From positions 32,049,237 to 32,113,236 of the forward strand of contig NC_088883.1 in assembly GCF_032884065.1 (NCBI RefSeq): 64,000 nt of DNA, read 5' to 3'. This stretch comes from Artemia franciscana (Eukaryota; Arthropoda; Branchiopoda; Anostraca; Artemiidae). Below are positions 11,815 to 23,524 of the stretch, piece by piece. Each line of letters opens with the position of its first letter. Position 1 is the stretch's first letter. Made by a program: the position numbers and the translations under genes. The notes under the pieces are model-generated. The model saw only the letters and a program-made list of their open reading frames with translations. It did not search any database and was not told where the DNA came from.

Positions 11815-14035
11815 CAGTTAGAAACAGACATTACCATCAGCTCCCAAGTCATAATCTAGAGTTTGAAATAAATCACTAACGATTTTACCAAGTCTGAGAG
11901 AGAGAAAGGGATGAATCGAATTCCCTTTAGAGCTTATGACATATAAAATGGGGATATTATCAAGATTAAGTCAAGTACAGAATTCACTATCAGCTCAAAG
12001 TGCTATCAGCTCAGCCCATAGTCTAAGAGCGATAAAGCGAATTCTTTTTAAAGTTAAAGACATATGACGTGGGATTCATAAAGATTCTGTCAAAAACTGA
12101 CGCTACAATTAGCTCAAAAGTAGTATACTAAATTCATCAATCGTTGAATGAGGTTTCAATTATAGTATAGGTGAGAGGAATTGAATTCTATTTAGAGTTA
12201 GAGATATATGAAGTTAGAATTTATCAAGATTCAATCAGACACAGAAACTGCTTTCAGCTCGCAAGTGGTATGCTAGAGTCTGAAATAGATGAATTACATA
12301 TTTACCAAGTCTGAGAAAGATGAAACGGGTTATTTTTAGAATAAGAGACATATGAAGTGGGAATTTATCAATATTTAGTGAAAAACAGACACCACTACCA
12401 GCTCACAAGGGGTATACTAGAGTCTTAGATAGGCGATTTAAGTTTTTTACCATAGTCTGAGAGAGATGAATAAAATTGTTTTTAGAGTTAGAGATATATC
12501 AAGTAGGAATTCATCAAAATTAAGTACGACACAGACGTTACTATCAGCTCCCAAATGATAATCTAAAGTTTGAAGAAGATTAATCTCGTTTTTACCAAGT
12601 CTGAGGAAGAGATGAATCAAATTCTTTTTAGAGCTGGAGAAATATGAAATTTGAATTTATCAAGATTTAGTCAAACGCGGACAATCCTCTCAGATTGCAA
12701 GTGTTATACTAGAGTCTGAAATAGATATATTACGTTTTAACCACGGCTGAGATAGATGAATTTGGTTCTTTTTAAAGTTAGAGACATATGAAGTGGGAAT
12801 ATATCAAGATTCAGTCAAACAAAGACACTACTATCAGCCTACAAAGGGGTATACTAGAGTATAAATTGGTGAGTTTAGTTTTTACAATAGTCTGAGAGAG
12901 ATAAATCAAATTTATCTTAGTGCTAGAGATATATGAAGTTGGAACTTATCAAAATTCAGTCAGAAATATACGCTACTATTAGCTCCCAGGTGATAATCTA
13001 AAGTCTGCAGTAGATGAATTATATTTTTACCAGAGTTTAATAGAAAAGAATCAATTTTTTTCTGGAGTTAGAGACGTATGAAATGGGAATTTATCAAGAT
13101 TCAGTCAGACAGAGACACCACAATCAGCTCCCAAATGATAATATAAGGTCAGAAATAAATCAATTATGTTTTCCCCATGTCTTAGAGAGAGATGAATCGA
13201 ATTCTTTTTTGAGTTAGAGACACATAAAGTGGGAATTTATCAAGATTCAGTCAAATATAGACACTACTATCCGCTGACAAATGATATACTAGAGTCTGCA
13301 ATTGATGAGATAAATTTTTACTAAAGTCTGAGAGAGATGAATTGAATTTCTTTTAGAGTTATAGACATAGGACGTGGGAATCTATCAAGATTCAGTCAAA
13401 AACAAACACTGCTATGATATCAAAAGCGGTGTACTAGATTCTGCAATAGGTGAATTAGCTTTTTACCATGGTCTAAGAGAGAAGAATCAAATTATTTTTG
13501 GAGTTAAAGAAATATTAAGTGGGTATTTCAATTTGAAATGGTACACTAGAGTCTGAAATAGATGAATTAGGTTTTTACCAAATCCTGAAGGGGTTGAATC
13601 GGATTCTTTTTAGAAATATAGAAATAAAAAGTGGGAATTTATCAAGATTTAGTCAAACAGAGATACTACTACCAACTCACAAGTGGTATAATAGAGTCTG
13701 AAATACATGAGTTAGGTTTCCTCTAAGGTCAGAGAGATTTGAATTGCATTCTTGTTAGAGTTTGAGATATCTGAAGTGAGGAAACCATCAAGTTTCAGTC
13801 GAACACGAACTACTACCACCTCAAACGTGGTATAATAGAATCTGAAAAATATTGATTAAGTTCTTACTAAAGTCTGAGAGGGATATATTGAATTCTTTTT
13901 AGAGTTAGAAGTCTGAAATAGGTTAATTATTTTTTTAATATAGTCTGAGAGGAAACCTAATGCATTTATTCCAGACTCTAGCATATCACTTGTGAGTTGA
14001 TAGTAATGTCTTTGTTTGACTCAATTTTTGACTTA
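11396..14035. repeat. Satellite array, block 2 (about 145-bp monomer)
   Basis: About 17 to 18 degenerate monomers of the same satellite read in the forward direction to about 13955. The orientation then flips, and the last part monomer (13960-14035) reads in reverse. The first 420 bp are the right arm of the small inverted duplication. The block ends where a LINE 3' tail (-) begins. No gene is present. Confidence 0.85.
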
Positions 14036-16600
14036 ACTTTAGTTTATTTATTGGTAATATAAAAAACAATACATACACCTATTCCCGTATTACCAGCATG
14101 CCACTGTCTATAAATGATTAATAAGGGGATTTGAGGAATCAATCATTTGATAAAAATATAATAAAATTTGACAAAAATGTCATCAGGCAAAAATATCCTT
14201 GCTAATGTCATTAAATAGAAAAACTAAACACAAAACAAATCAATTAAATCCAAACAACAAAAAATGTAAGCATTTTTTCATCTTCTCAATAGGATAATTT
14301 TAATTATTTTCTTCAGATCAAGATTAACAAAATCAAATCTTCTATATTTTTGGGCAATATAAGAGTATTCTCGATATGGAAGAAAATAAATCACTTCCTA
14401 ATTTTATCACATACATATTATTCACTAAAAATCAAACTGAAATACTAAACAAAGAGCTTTTATCTACTCAATAAGGATTTCTTTTATTCTTTCAGAACAA
14501 ACTTAGCGATATTGATTTATTTATATAGATGGGCAACATTTTCCACACCTCTACACCAATATGTCGCAATGACACTACATCTCTATGGCTGTGGTGAATT
14601 TTTGATATTAGTCAATTAGTTTAAGATGAGGTTGTTTGTTATGAAAGATATTCTGAAGCCGTCTAAAACATATTTAGTTTTCATAGTCCAAGGGGTATTG
14701 GAAAATTGATATACGAGTAAACCAGTCTTGCAACTTGGAGCAGAGATATTTTAGAAACATTCATAACTTTTGCCAGGTGTTATAACTCAGTTATGGAGTA
14801 ATAATATAAAAATTGAGTTTTTATTGCTCGATTTTGTTGTTTGAATATGAACTGCATTATAATTAAATAAATTAGACAAAAAATAGTGCATTCATAGGCC
14901 ATACAAACTGGAAAAATGTATTCTAATCATTTTGTTATTAATGCCATGTCATTAACAGTATCGAAAGTTTTTGAAATATCCACAAAAATTGCTGACGTCA
15001 TGGATCAGAAATCCTAAAATTCCCAAGTGTTTATAATAAAATTAAATACAGCACGTGTAGTGAAATGACTTTTATGAAAACCATATTGGTGACTTGGTAA
15101 CATACCATTGTCATTTATAAATATTGTAATTTTTTCGTGCAATACCTTTTCAAATAGTTTAGAGAATACTGGTAAAATTAAATTATAGCCTGTAGTTGTT
15201 AATTTGACTAGTAGTTATTAAGTTGGGTATTATTAATTTGACATATAACCGGGAAGATTGATTTTAATGCTCTTTTTGGTATTCTATCTACTCCCAGATA
15301 TTTGAGGGGACCAATTGAAATAAATGGTTTTTGTAACTCATGCATTTGTATCATGTCATCCTGAGTGAAAACTGAGTTTACTGTATCAATCACTTAAATG
15401 TTTTCATTTGTTTCAGTTGGTCTAGTATTATTATTAATTTGCCGAGATATAATTGCACCAACAACTGATAATAAGTACAAAATAAAATAGCAATAACTGC
15501 ATCCTTTTTTAACAAAACCCAATGCAGAGAGCTACTAACAATTGAAACTTCTTCTTTGGGTTGTTTCTTATAAGGGGAAACTATCCAATTTATCATTTTC
15601 CATGTTGCTCGTATATCATTTGTATTTAATTCGTAAACAGAATAATATATCTTTTCTTTTTTTAACAGTAGTTCGGGATTTCTTATAAACTTTTTCATTT
15701 TCAAAGGAAGGGAATTTTATTTTCTTTATGTAAAGGCTATTTCTCAATTTTATCGTTTTTTTATTTATCTCAGCTGTGAACTAAAGTGATTCCAAACAGA
15801 CAGATTTTCTAGAATCTTTTGGTTTGACCATATAGCATGAATACATGTCTTGAAGAATTTTATTCATAAATAAAGAATATACACTTGCCACGTCACATGT
15901 TCCATACATCTCTTCCCAATCTATCTACGAAAAAAAGATTTTTAGTTTCTCACCACTTTTTGAAAAAATTAAAAACATTTTCTCGCGAGTTATGGTTTGT
16001 TGTGCTTAAACTACAGCCATTATCACATTCATGCTTGTGTTGACTTAATAGAAAATAATTTAAAAAATGATCATAACCTGGAGATACAAGCACTCCCGAA
16101 AATTTTTGTCGGACAAACAATATTTGAGGCAAAAATATTGTATCGATTAACTTAGCAATAACCGAAGTTAGATTAGCTGGGGTAGTAGTCGAAGGAAAAA
16201 ACCAGCCGATAACCTAGCAATCAGAAATTATAAATTCCCATTATGATTAGACTCAAGAAATATAAGGCTGAAATATCCAACAACAGATTGCACCCTAAAT
16301 AATCCCAATTTATTGCATAAATTTTCTATAGATTCTAATGACTCTGTTACTGGGGAGCTCAGAGGTCTATATACAACTACAAATAATATATCTCCACCAT
16401 ATTTGCACAATCGCGTGATAAGGGATTTAATTAGCCCTTCACACCAAGAAGAGACATCATCTAATATCGACAGAGAGAAATCAGCTCATACATATGGGTC
16501 CTTGCACTTCCTGGCTGAAGGGCCAAGAAACAGAGATCAGCACCGCAGGTACGGACTGTAAAGTCTAATGCCGTATCCTCCATATGGGTCTATACTACCT
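14036..16600 (-). mobile_element. Old LINE inserted in satellite (endonuclease and RT remnants)
   Basis: On the minus strand, an endonuclease piece at about 16228-16410 reads DILFVVVYRPL. It is followed by a linker at 15390-15704 and an RT start at 15208-15393 with PLKYLGVDRIPKRALK. Further RT blocks at about 14930-15180 read FSKLFEKVLHEKI, MLPSHQYGF and IFVDISKTFDTVND. These are the normal block order of a Jockey/CR1-like LINE. Several stops and shifts break it. The 3' part (14040-14900) is AT-rich with no RT blocks that I can see. Satellite in the same orientation lies on both sides, so the LINE appears to have landed inside the array. Confidence 0.7.
15208..15704 (-). pseudogene. LINE ORF2 linker and RT N-terminal remnant
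   Basis: Two adjoining open frames overlap by a few bases. One has ATWKMINWIV, typical of the NPKKTWKIIN-type linker. The other has GPLKYLGVDRIPKRALKSIF, matching the PGxDxIPxxxLK block that precedes RT motif 1 in Jockey/CR1 elements. The break between them is a frameshift or stop. The assignment rests on block similarity read by eye. Confidence 0.6.
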
Positions 16601-16639
16601 TTTTGCATACCACTACGATGAAAGGAATGGAGAGAATAC

Positions 16640-19285
16640 CGACTTCATATGTTAGTGGTGACTCATACCCATTTCAGGAATGAATCTTGGTAAACTCCCC
16701 ACTTCATATGTAAGTGGAGATTCATACCCACTTCAGGAATGAATCCTGGTAAACTCCCCACTTCATATGTCTCTAAATCTCAAAAGAAGCCGATTCATCC
16801 CTCTCCGACTTTGGTAAAAACCTAAATCATCTATTTCAGACTCTTGTAAACCACTTGTTAGCTGATATTAGTGTCTGTGTTTGAATGAATCTTGATCCCC
16901 CACTTCATTTGAAGTTCCCACTTCAATTGTCTCTAACTCTAAACTGAATCCGATTCAACTTTCAGACTTTGGCAAAGATTTTATTCATCTATTTCAGACT
17001 GTAGTATACCACTTGTGAGCTGATGGTAACTTCTTTGTTTGACTGAATCTTGATAAATTCCAACTTCATATATCTTAAACTTTAAAGAGGTTCCAATTCA
17101 TCGCATTCAGAATTTGGCAAAAAACTAACTCGTCTATTTCAGACTGTAGTATACCCCTCGGGAGCTGATGGTAGTGCCAATGTTTGACTGAATAGGAAAG
17201 ATTCCCACTTTATATGTCTCTAACTCTAAACAGAATTCGATTCATCTCTCTCGAACTTCAGTAAAAAGCTAATTCACCTTTTTCAGACTCTAATATAATA
17301 CTACTAGCAGGTGGTAGTCCTGTGTCTAACTGCATCTTGATAAATTCCCGCTTCATGTGTCTCTTCCACAAAAAAGAATCCGAATCATCTCTCTCAGACT
17401 ACGGTAAATACCTAATTAACCTCTTTCAGGCTCTAGTATACCACTTCTGAGCTTATAGTGGTGTCTGCGTCTCATTGAAAGTAGATGAATTCCAGCTTCA
17501 TATGTCTCTAACTCTAAAAATAATTCGATTCAAATATATCAAACTATGGTAGAAATCTAATTCACCAGTTCAGACTCTAGTGTACCTCTCTTTAGCTGAT
17601 ATTAGTGTGTGTTCTTGATTGAATATTGATAAATTCCACGGCATATGTCTGTTACTCTAAAAATAATCCAATTTAGCTCTCTCAGACAATGGGAAAACCT
17701 AATTCATCTATATCAGACTCTAGTATATAATTTGCCAGCTGATAGTGGTGTAGGCGTTTGACTGAATCATGATAAATTCCCTCTTCATTTGTCTCTAACT
17801 GTAAGAAAAATCCGATTTATCTCTCTTTCTGACTGTGGTAAAAACCTAAATCATCTATGTCAGACGCAACTATACCACGTTTGACCTGTTTATAGTGTGT
17901 ACAATTGACTGAATCTTGATAAATTACCCAGTTTATTTGTCTTTGACTCTAAAAAGAATTTGATTCATCTCTCTCTGTCTTTGATAAAAACCCAAATCAT
18001 CAAATTCAGACTCTGGTATACCACTTTTGAGCTGATATTAGTGTCCGCGTATGACTGACTCTTAATAAATTCCCCACTTCATATGTATTTAACTATAATA
18101 AGAATCTGATTCATCTTTGTCTCTCTGACTCTGGTAGAAACCTAGATAATCTATTTCAGACTCTAGTATATCTATTTTCAGCTGATAGTAGTGTCTGTGT
18201 TTGACAAAATCCTGATCAATTCCCATTTCATATGTCTGTAGCTCTAAATAAAATCTGATTCATTTCTTTTAGACTTTGGCAAAAAGAAACTTAATTCACC
18301 TACTTTTGACTCTAGAATACGACTTTTTAGCTGATAGTAATGTCTTTGCCAGCTGAATCTTGATACATTCCCACCTCATGTATTTCTAACTCTAAAGAGA
18401 ATTCAATTCAGCTCTCTGTCTGTCTGTGGTTAAACTTAAATCATCTATTCCAGACTCTAGTATAGCACTTTTGAGCTGATAATAAAGTCTAGGTTTGACT
18501 GAATTTTGATAAATTCCCCATTTCATATATCTTTAACCATAAAAAGAATTCAATTTATCTCTCTCAGACTTAGGTTAATAACCTAATTAATTTATTTCAG
18601 ACTCCAGTATACCCCTTGTGAACTAGAATTAGTGTAAATGTTTTACAGAATCTTGATATACTCCAACTCCATATGTCTCTAACTCTAAAATGAATTCGAT
18701 TCATCTCTCTTAGATGCTGGTAAAAACTTAATTCATTTACTTCAGACTCTAGTATACCACTTGTGAGCTGAAATTAATGTCTGTGTCAGTCTGAATCTTG
18801 ATATATTCCCCTTTCAAATGTATCTAACCATACAAGAAAATCAATTTATCTTTCTCAGACTTTGGTAAAGAAAAGTCTAATTCACTTATTGTGTTAATTC
18901 ACCCCTCAATTGAAAGACTCTTTCATATGTCTCTATGATCATATGTCTTTCATATTCATATAATTCGATTCTTCTCTCTCAGACATTGGTAAAAACCTAA
19001 TTCACATCTTTTAGATACTAGTATACTCCTTGTTAGCTGGTGGTAGTGTGTGTGTTTGATTGAATCTTTATAAATTCCCACTTCATATGTCTCTAACTCA
19101 AAAAGGAATTCAATTCTTTTCTCTCATACTTTGGTAAAAACCTAATTTATTTATTTCAGACTCCAGTGTATCATTGCTAGCTGATCGTAGTTTCTTGTCG
19201 GAGTGAATCTTGATAAATTCCCAATTCGAATGTCTCTAACTCTACAGAGAAATTGATTCATCCCTCTCTGACCTAATTCATCTAT
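16640..19285. repeat. Satellite array, block 3, reverse orientation
   Basis: About 18 monomers of the same satellite read as the reverse complement of block 1 (CTTCATATGTCTCTAACTCT, GGTAAAAACCTAATTCA, CAGACTCTAGTATACCAC). A 62-bp local duplication around CCCACTTCAGGAATGAATC is visible at 16648-16769. The right 1.1 kb belongs to the large inverted duplication. No coding potential. Confidence 0.85.
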
Positions 19286-20683
19286 ATTATTGTTTGTTTG
19301 TTTGTTTTATTTTTCATCCATACGATACATAAAGTAAACACGATTGAGTAAGAATAAATATAAATAAAAACACAAAGAGAGAAATAAATACGCACACAAA
19401 ATCAATGAAAAAACAGATAAGACGGTGATGAGGGGAAGCGTGTACAGATGCTGTACTGGAGAGCTTTCTGTGAAGAATCTCGCACTTTAAAGTTATATCA
19501 GGAACTGAAAATTCTTGAACAAGAATCTTGCTTTTTGTCCAAGGTGGAAGATACAGGAGAAACTTGCCAACTTTGAAATAATTTATCCCAATTCAGTTTA
19601 AATACCGTTACTAAGAAGGGGGAAAATACCTGAAGCATAAGGGACAGAATGATCACAGAAAGTAGAATAATGTTTGGCCAGCGTACGTCTATTATACTTC
19701 CCTGTGTTTGAAATAATTTTTCCATAGCTAATCTGGATCGTTTTACTTATATCACAAAGACTACACTGAAGTAAGCTTGAAAGATTGCAAGTAATAGAGA
19801 TAGCATCCCAACAAATACAATCAACAAGAGGGATAGTGAATCTATTGCCGTGAAGGGGAGTAGCAGCAGTACAGTTTTAAGGAAGAAACACACATTCATC
19901 TATATTAAGTAAAAGGTCAATATTAGAGAAAAAATCAGAAGCTATAGAGACTCTAATGGTAAGATTCTTTTTGGAACGGCTAATCAGAAGCAAGCTGTCA
20001 GTATACTCAAGATAAGAAACATCCGCAATACCAGAAATGTACGTACCTGAAATTTTAGCCAGCACAATAGAAATGCAAATCTTAAGAAGTATAGGGGACC
20101 GAACACCGCCCTTCCTAACTCCTCTTCTTACCCTTACAATAGCACCAGCTGCAGATCTTAATGGACGAAAAGAATTTGAATACCAAAACCTGAGAAGCAT
20201 TATAACAGAGAGATTGAATCCAAAATTATACGGAGAATAAAGGAGTTGACTATGGACCACACTATCAAATGCTTTTGAAAGATCAAAAGCACAAATATAA
20301 AAATTATTTCCCTTGGAAGAATTATCAGCCAGTAAAAAAGCCAGAATCTTATGTAAATACTATTATCCCACCCCTTGCTGAAAACCAAATCGGTTCTCAC
20401 CTTCATTAGTATTTTTACTCAAAAAGATAGAAAGATATACTCAAAAACCTTACTAATATTACAGAAGACAATAATAGGTGTATAGCAGGAACAATCAGTC
20501 GGTGACTATCCCCTTTCTAAAATTGAGGAAACAATACCACATAGAAAACTCTCAGGTATGCTTGAAATACGTAGACGTATTTGAAAAAGAAGCTTAAAAC
20601 GAGGCATAAGAGGGGTGCAATCAATATGCATATGCATCTTAAAAATACTATCCTTATCTATTGAATCAGATCTTAAATATTTC
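18199..20683 (-). repeat. Right arm of large inverted duplication (satellite plus LINE 3' half)
   Basis: This arm pairs with 5489-7972 at near identity over 2.48 kb, crossing the satellite/LINE boundary. The outer edge is at CTTAAATATTTC (20672-20683), beyond which this side has AGT/AGC trinucleotide repeats that the left side lacks. Confidence 0.85.
19287..20683 (-). mobile_element. Inverted copy of LINE 3' half (RT remnant and 3' tail)
   Basis: On the minus strand the RT piece at 19877-20260 carries RRGVRKGGVRSPILL and LEYTDSLLLISR, nearly identical to 5912-6295, including the same altered YTDS. The 19498-19725 piece matches 6447-6674. The tail at 19287-19305 is the same CAAA repeat. Shared lesions show that this copy arose by DNA duplication, not by separate retrotransposition. 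Confidence 0.85.
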
Positions 20684-20930
20684 ATAATAGTAGCAGTAGC
20701 AGTATTTATTTGGGCAAATAAGTTATTTGGGGAAAGTAAATAGCAGTAGAAGTAGTAGCAGCCCTTGTAGGACCAGCAGTAGTAGTAGTATTTATTTGGG
20801 GAAAGTATTACTAGCAGTAGTAGTAGTCGTAGAAAAATTTGAGAGATCTCTAAGTATTTTTTAAGACAACCCACAGAGATAAAATTGAAAAATCTGAGAA
20901 AAATTATTAAACAAAATTACTTTGTTATGA
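20684..20930. repeat. AGT/AGC trinucleotide-rich stretch
   Basis: Runs of AGTAGCAGTAGC and a duplicated GTATTTATTTGGGGAAAGTA (near 20709-20810) lie here. The longer open frame across it on the minus strand is partly LINE RT and partly this simple repeat, so it is not a gene. Confidence 0.6.
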
Positions 20931-21475
20931 TACTAGCTTACAAAATTAACCAAATCATGTTTGAGTATTTTAAAACCAATTAGTGAAAACAAAGAACTAC
21001 CACATAATGAAAATATGTCACATAATAGAATATTACTTATGTTTCAGTGTATGAATTGTTTAACCCCTGATATTTTTAAGAGTTTTATCAGATTAATAGT
21101 GACCTGCATAATTAAGGAACTAGGCAAAGTGATAATATAGTTGTTGATTTGGGTTGTGGTACCAGGTATTCATTTTCAATGAAACATCTTGATTCATCTG
21201 TATGGAATCAGCTACCATTGAGCAGTAGGGTGGTGGAACTCGTAACTCAGTTTAAAAAGTTTAAAAGATTATTTTTTGGGGGGAAATTGTTCAATTTTAT
21301 TATGGCTGTTAGGGTGGGTTGGAGAGGAATAGGAGCTGGAGAGATAAGGGCTAGGATGGGCAGGAAAAAGGGTGGGGTTCAAAGGCAAGGGTGGGAAGAG
21401 GAGGAGGGAGTATTGGAGATTGAATTTGTTATTATTATTATTATTTTTCTTTTATATTATTTGTAATTCAGTTAC
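20931..21475 (+). mobile_element. LINE RT C-terminal fragment ending in an ATT repeat
   Basis: The frame at 21149-21466 encodes FSMKHLDSSVWNQLPLSSRV and then VTQFKKFKRLFF. This matches the family-typical ending (aVxxWNxLPxxxR...FKxxLKxxF) of CR1/Jockey-like reverse transcriptases. A (TTA)n run near 21428-21450 could be the element's 3' tail. The upstream part (20931-21148) is AT-rich and too decayed to read. The insertion is severely 5' truncated. Confidence 0.6.
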
Positions 21476-22025
21476 TGATTTATATACTTTTTTCTTGTGT
21501 ATAGGCTATAGTTTATTTATAACAGTTGTTATTAAATAGCTGATGTTTAAATAAACAGCTGAATTAATAGGTAAATTGTTACGTGGGCTTTCGCGTGAAC
21601 AAAAACCCTCCAAGGTTTTCTCCAGCGCGAAATTGTTGTTTGATTTGTTTGTTTGTTTTGAATATGGAATAATAAACTTATGAATTTATTACAGTCTATA
21701 ACTATAACAAAAGGAGGAAAAACAATCAAAGGCATATAAGAAACAGGGATATTTAAAAACAAAAAGTTAATTTGCATTATCAATATATTGAAAAAAATAC
21801 TCCTATTTGATGGATTAGTGTTGCCAAACGGCAGTCAAAAAAGTGCACACCGGTTTTTAGTCTCGTAGATTTCTCAGCATTGTTTGAAAGGTAGCTTAAC
21901 AGCCCTAGCTATAAGGTACTCCAGAAAAAGAAAAAAAAATAAAGAACACAAAATAATACAAGGAAATTGAAGACATTACAAACAACGCAATAAAAAATAT
22001 TGATAATTCAACAAACCAGATTTTA
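21476..22025. other. Unassigned AT-rich sequence
   Basis: No convincing gene is seen. The stretch ends at the A that precedes a Helitron-type TC start. Confidence 0.45.
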
Positions 22026-22071
22026 TCTATATATATATATAAAAATAAGTTGTCTGTGTGTGTGTGTCGAG

Positions 22072-22172
22072 TGACGTCATGTTTGTGTGTCGACTGACGT
22101 CATGTTTGTCGACTGACGTCATTATAAGGATTGAGCTGTATGCGTCATGAAGTTGTCTGTCGACTGACGTCA
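22072..22172. promoter_or_regulatory. Cluster of four TGACGTCA palindromes (CRE/ATF-type)
   Basis: Perfect TGACGTCA occurs at 22072-22079, 22095-22102, 22114-22121 and 22165-22172 within a short repeated unit TGTCGACTGACGTCATGTTT. This octamer is the classical CREB/ATF binding site in animals. Here it may simply belong to the Helitron's 5' repeat; binding is inference. Confidence 0.5.
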
Positions 22173-22194
22173 TGTTTGTCAACTGATGAAATTA

Positions 22195-22575
22195 CATACC
22201 GGGACACAAATGACGACCGAGACACAGGGAATATAAATGACGACCGGGAACCTCAAAGAGAAATTACAGACTGGGACACCCGGACACAAATCACGACCGG
22301 GACACAGGGAATATAAATGACGACCGGGACACAGGGACATAACTACAACGGGGACGCCGGGGGCACAGGCGGTATATATAAATGCCGACCGAGACACAGG
22401 GATTGTTCGAGTAGAAACTACAGACCAGGACACAAATGACGACCGGGACACCGGGACACAGGGAATGTAAATGACGACCGGGACACTCAAAGAGAAATTA
22501 CAAACTGGGATACCGTGACACAAATGACGACCGGGACACAGGGAATATAAATGACGACCGGGACACAGGGACACA
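22195..22575. repeat. Helitron-internal minisatellite, about 27-bp unit
   Basis: The unit GACGACCGGGACACAGGGAA followed by TATAAAT is tandemly repeated with variants (CACCGGGACACAAATGACGA). The same repeat recurs at 27918-27975 and 28140-28460. Long open frames through it are a consequence of its period being a multiple of three and are not genes. Confidence 0.85.
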
Positions 22576-22576
22576 T

Positions 22577-22735
22577 CATTAGAATAATGAGGTATAGATC
22601 TGAATACGGATTGTTTTTCCCATGGACAATTATATGTTGCATGTTCAAGAGTCAGTAAACCTGACAATCTATTTATATGCACAGACAATGGGACAGCGAA
22701 GAATGTTGTATATTCGTATGTTTTACGTAGTTAAA

Positions 22736-22736
<1 letters not shown>
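22577..22736 (+). pseudogene. Helitron helicase C-terminus remnant (copy 1)
   Basis: Three-frame reading gives ...GIDLNTDCF, then [19 protein letters not shown] and LYIRMFYVVKN. These align with the end of Helitron Rep/Hel helicases, where [26 protein letters not shown] is typical. Stops and shifts are present. It is nearly identical to 28500-28660. Confidence 0.6.

Positions 22737-22738
<2 letters not shown>

Positions 22739-22794
<56 letters not shown>
22739..22794. repeat. (TA)n microsatellite at Penelope-like element 3' junction
   Basis: About 28 TA units directly abut the pseudo-LTR of the minus-strand retroelement. Confidence 0.9.
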
Positions 22795-22800
<6 letters not shown>

Positions 22801-22835
22801 TGAAAAGAGAAATCACCAATGCTACAGCACAAACA

Positions 22836-22874
<39 letters not shown>

Positions 22875-23239
22875 ACAGAAGGAGAAAAGGAAGACTGTTT
22901 TCCTAAATTAGTGATTAATATAGACCAGCACTTGAATGAGGCCTTAACCCTACTCATCCATACAATCACATAGGTCAAACAGCATAGCCACACACAATCA
23001 ACCATAAAGAATAATCCATGGACAGGCAGTCATGTCGTCAATAAGTATAAGTCGTCATTTACCAAACAATAGAAAAAATAATATAGACAAATAATTCAGA
23101 GGCAACACCCAACATAAGGGCTCATCAGGAGAATACACTGGCCTATATAGGGTTTCGCCACTCTAAATTCTCTACCCAGCACAGTGTTGTGGCTACCACA
23201 GAATATCCATGGCATCCCCGCGTCAGGTATCACCCCCAA
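22795..23239 (-). repeat. 3' pseudo-LTR of the Penelope-like element
   Basis: This is the direct repeat of 26540-26982. It includes an A-run (about 35 A on +), GAGACAGAAGGAGAAAAGGA, a CCTATATAGG palindrome near 23142 and ends CACCCCCAA. On the element strand it lies downstream of the ORF. Confidence 0.9.
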
Positions 23240-23524
23240 AATACATGCCTATGAAAAAAAAAAAAACAGCAAATGTAAAACAACCAAGTAAAACCAAAAC
23301 AAGCTTATCCTGTTAATATATCCCTCCCTTTAGCAACAATAGGTAAACTAAATATTATAAATTTTACCAAATCACAAATATTAACACATTGCAAAAAACC
23401 TGAATGAACTAAACAATTATATAATTCATCTTTACCATGTGGCTAATTTTTTAAAAATTCCGCTCAAATAGAAACACAATTCAAAATAAATGGCGCTGTG
23501 ACAACATTTCTCGAACCTCCGAAA

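Larger units (their letters stand above)
22026..22738 (+). mobile_element. Helitron 5' portion (end 1) with minisatellite and helicase remnant
   Basis: The element begins TCTATATATATATATAAAAA after an A, as Helitrons do (5' TC, inserted A^T). It continues into TAAGTTGTCTGTG, several TGACGTCA sites, a minisatellite of the GACGACCGGGACACAGGGAA type and a decayed helicase C-terminus. It then enters a (TA)n tract at 22739 and is cut off by the Penelope-like element. The 3' terminus is missing on this copy but is seen at 28922 and 29163. Confidence 0.75.

Noticed and set aside
22179-22688. Long minus-strand open frame across the Helitron minisatellite
   Set aside because: It is a by-product of a repeat unit whose length is a multiple of three; the protein is an artificial repeat (PVSRSSFI).
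23110-23165. Hammerhead-ribozyme-like words (CTGATGAG and CGAAAC on the minus strand) in the Penelope-like pseudo-LTR
   Set aside because: The two core words are in the wrong order for an ordinary hammerhead, the stem after CTGATGA is not followed by GAAA, and no cleavage-site UH lies correctly after a stem III. Naiad-type elements are also described as lacking canonical hammerheads.
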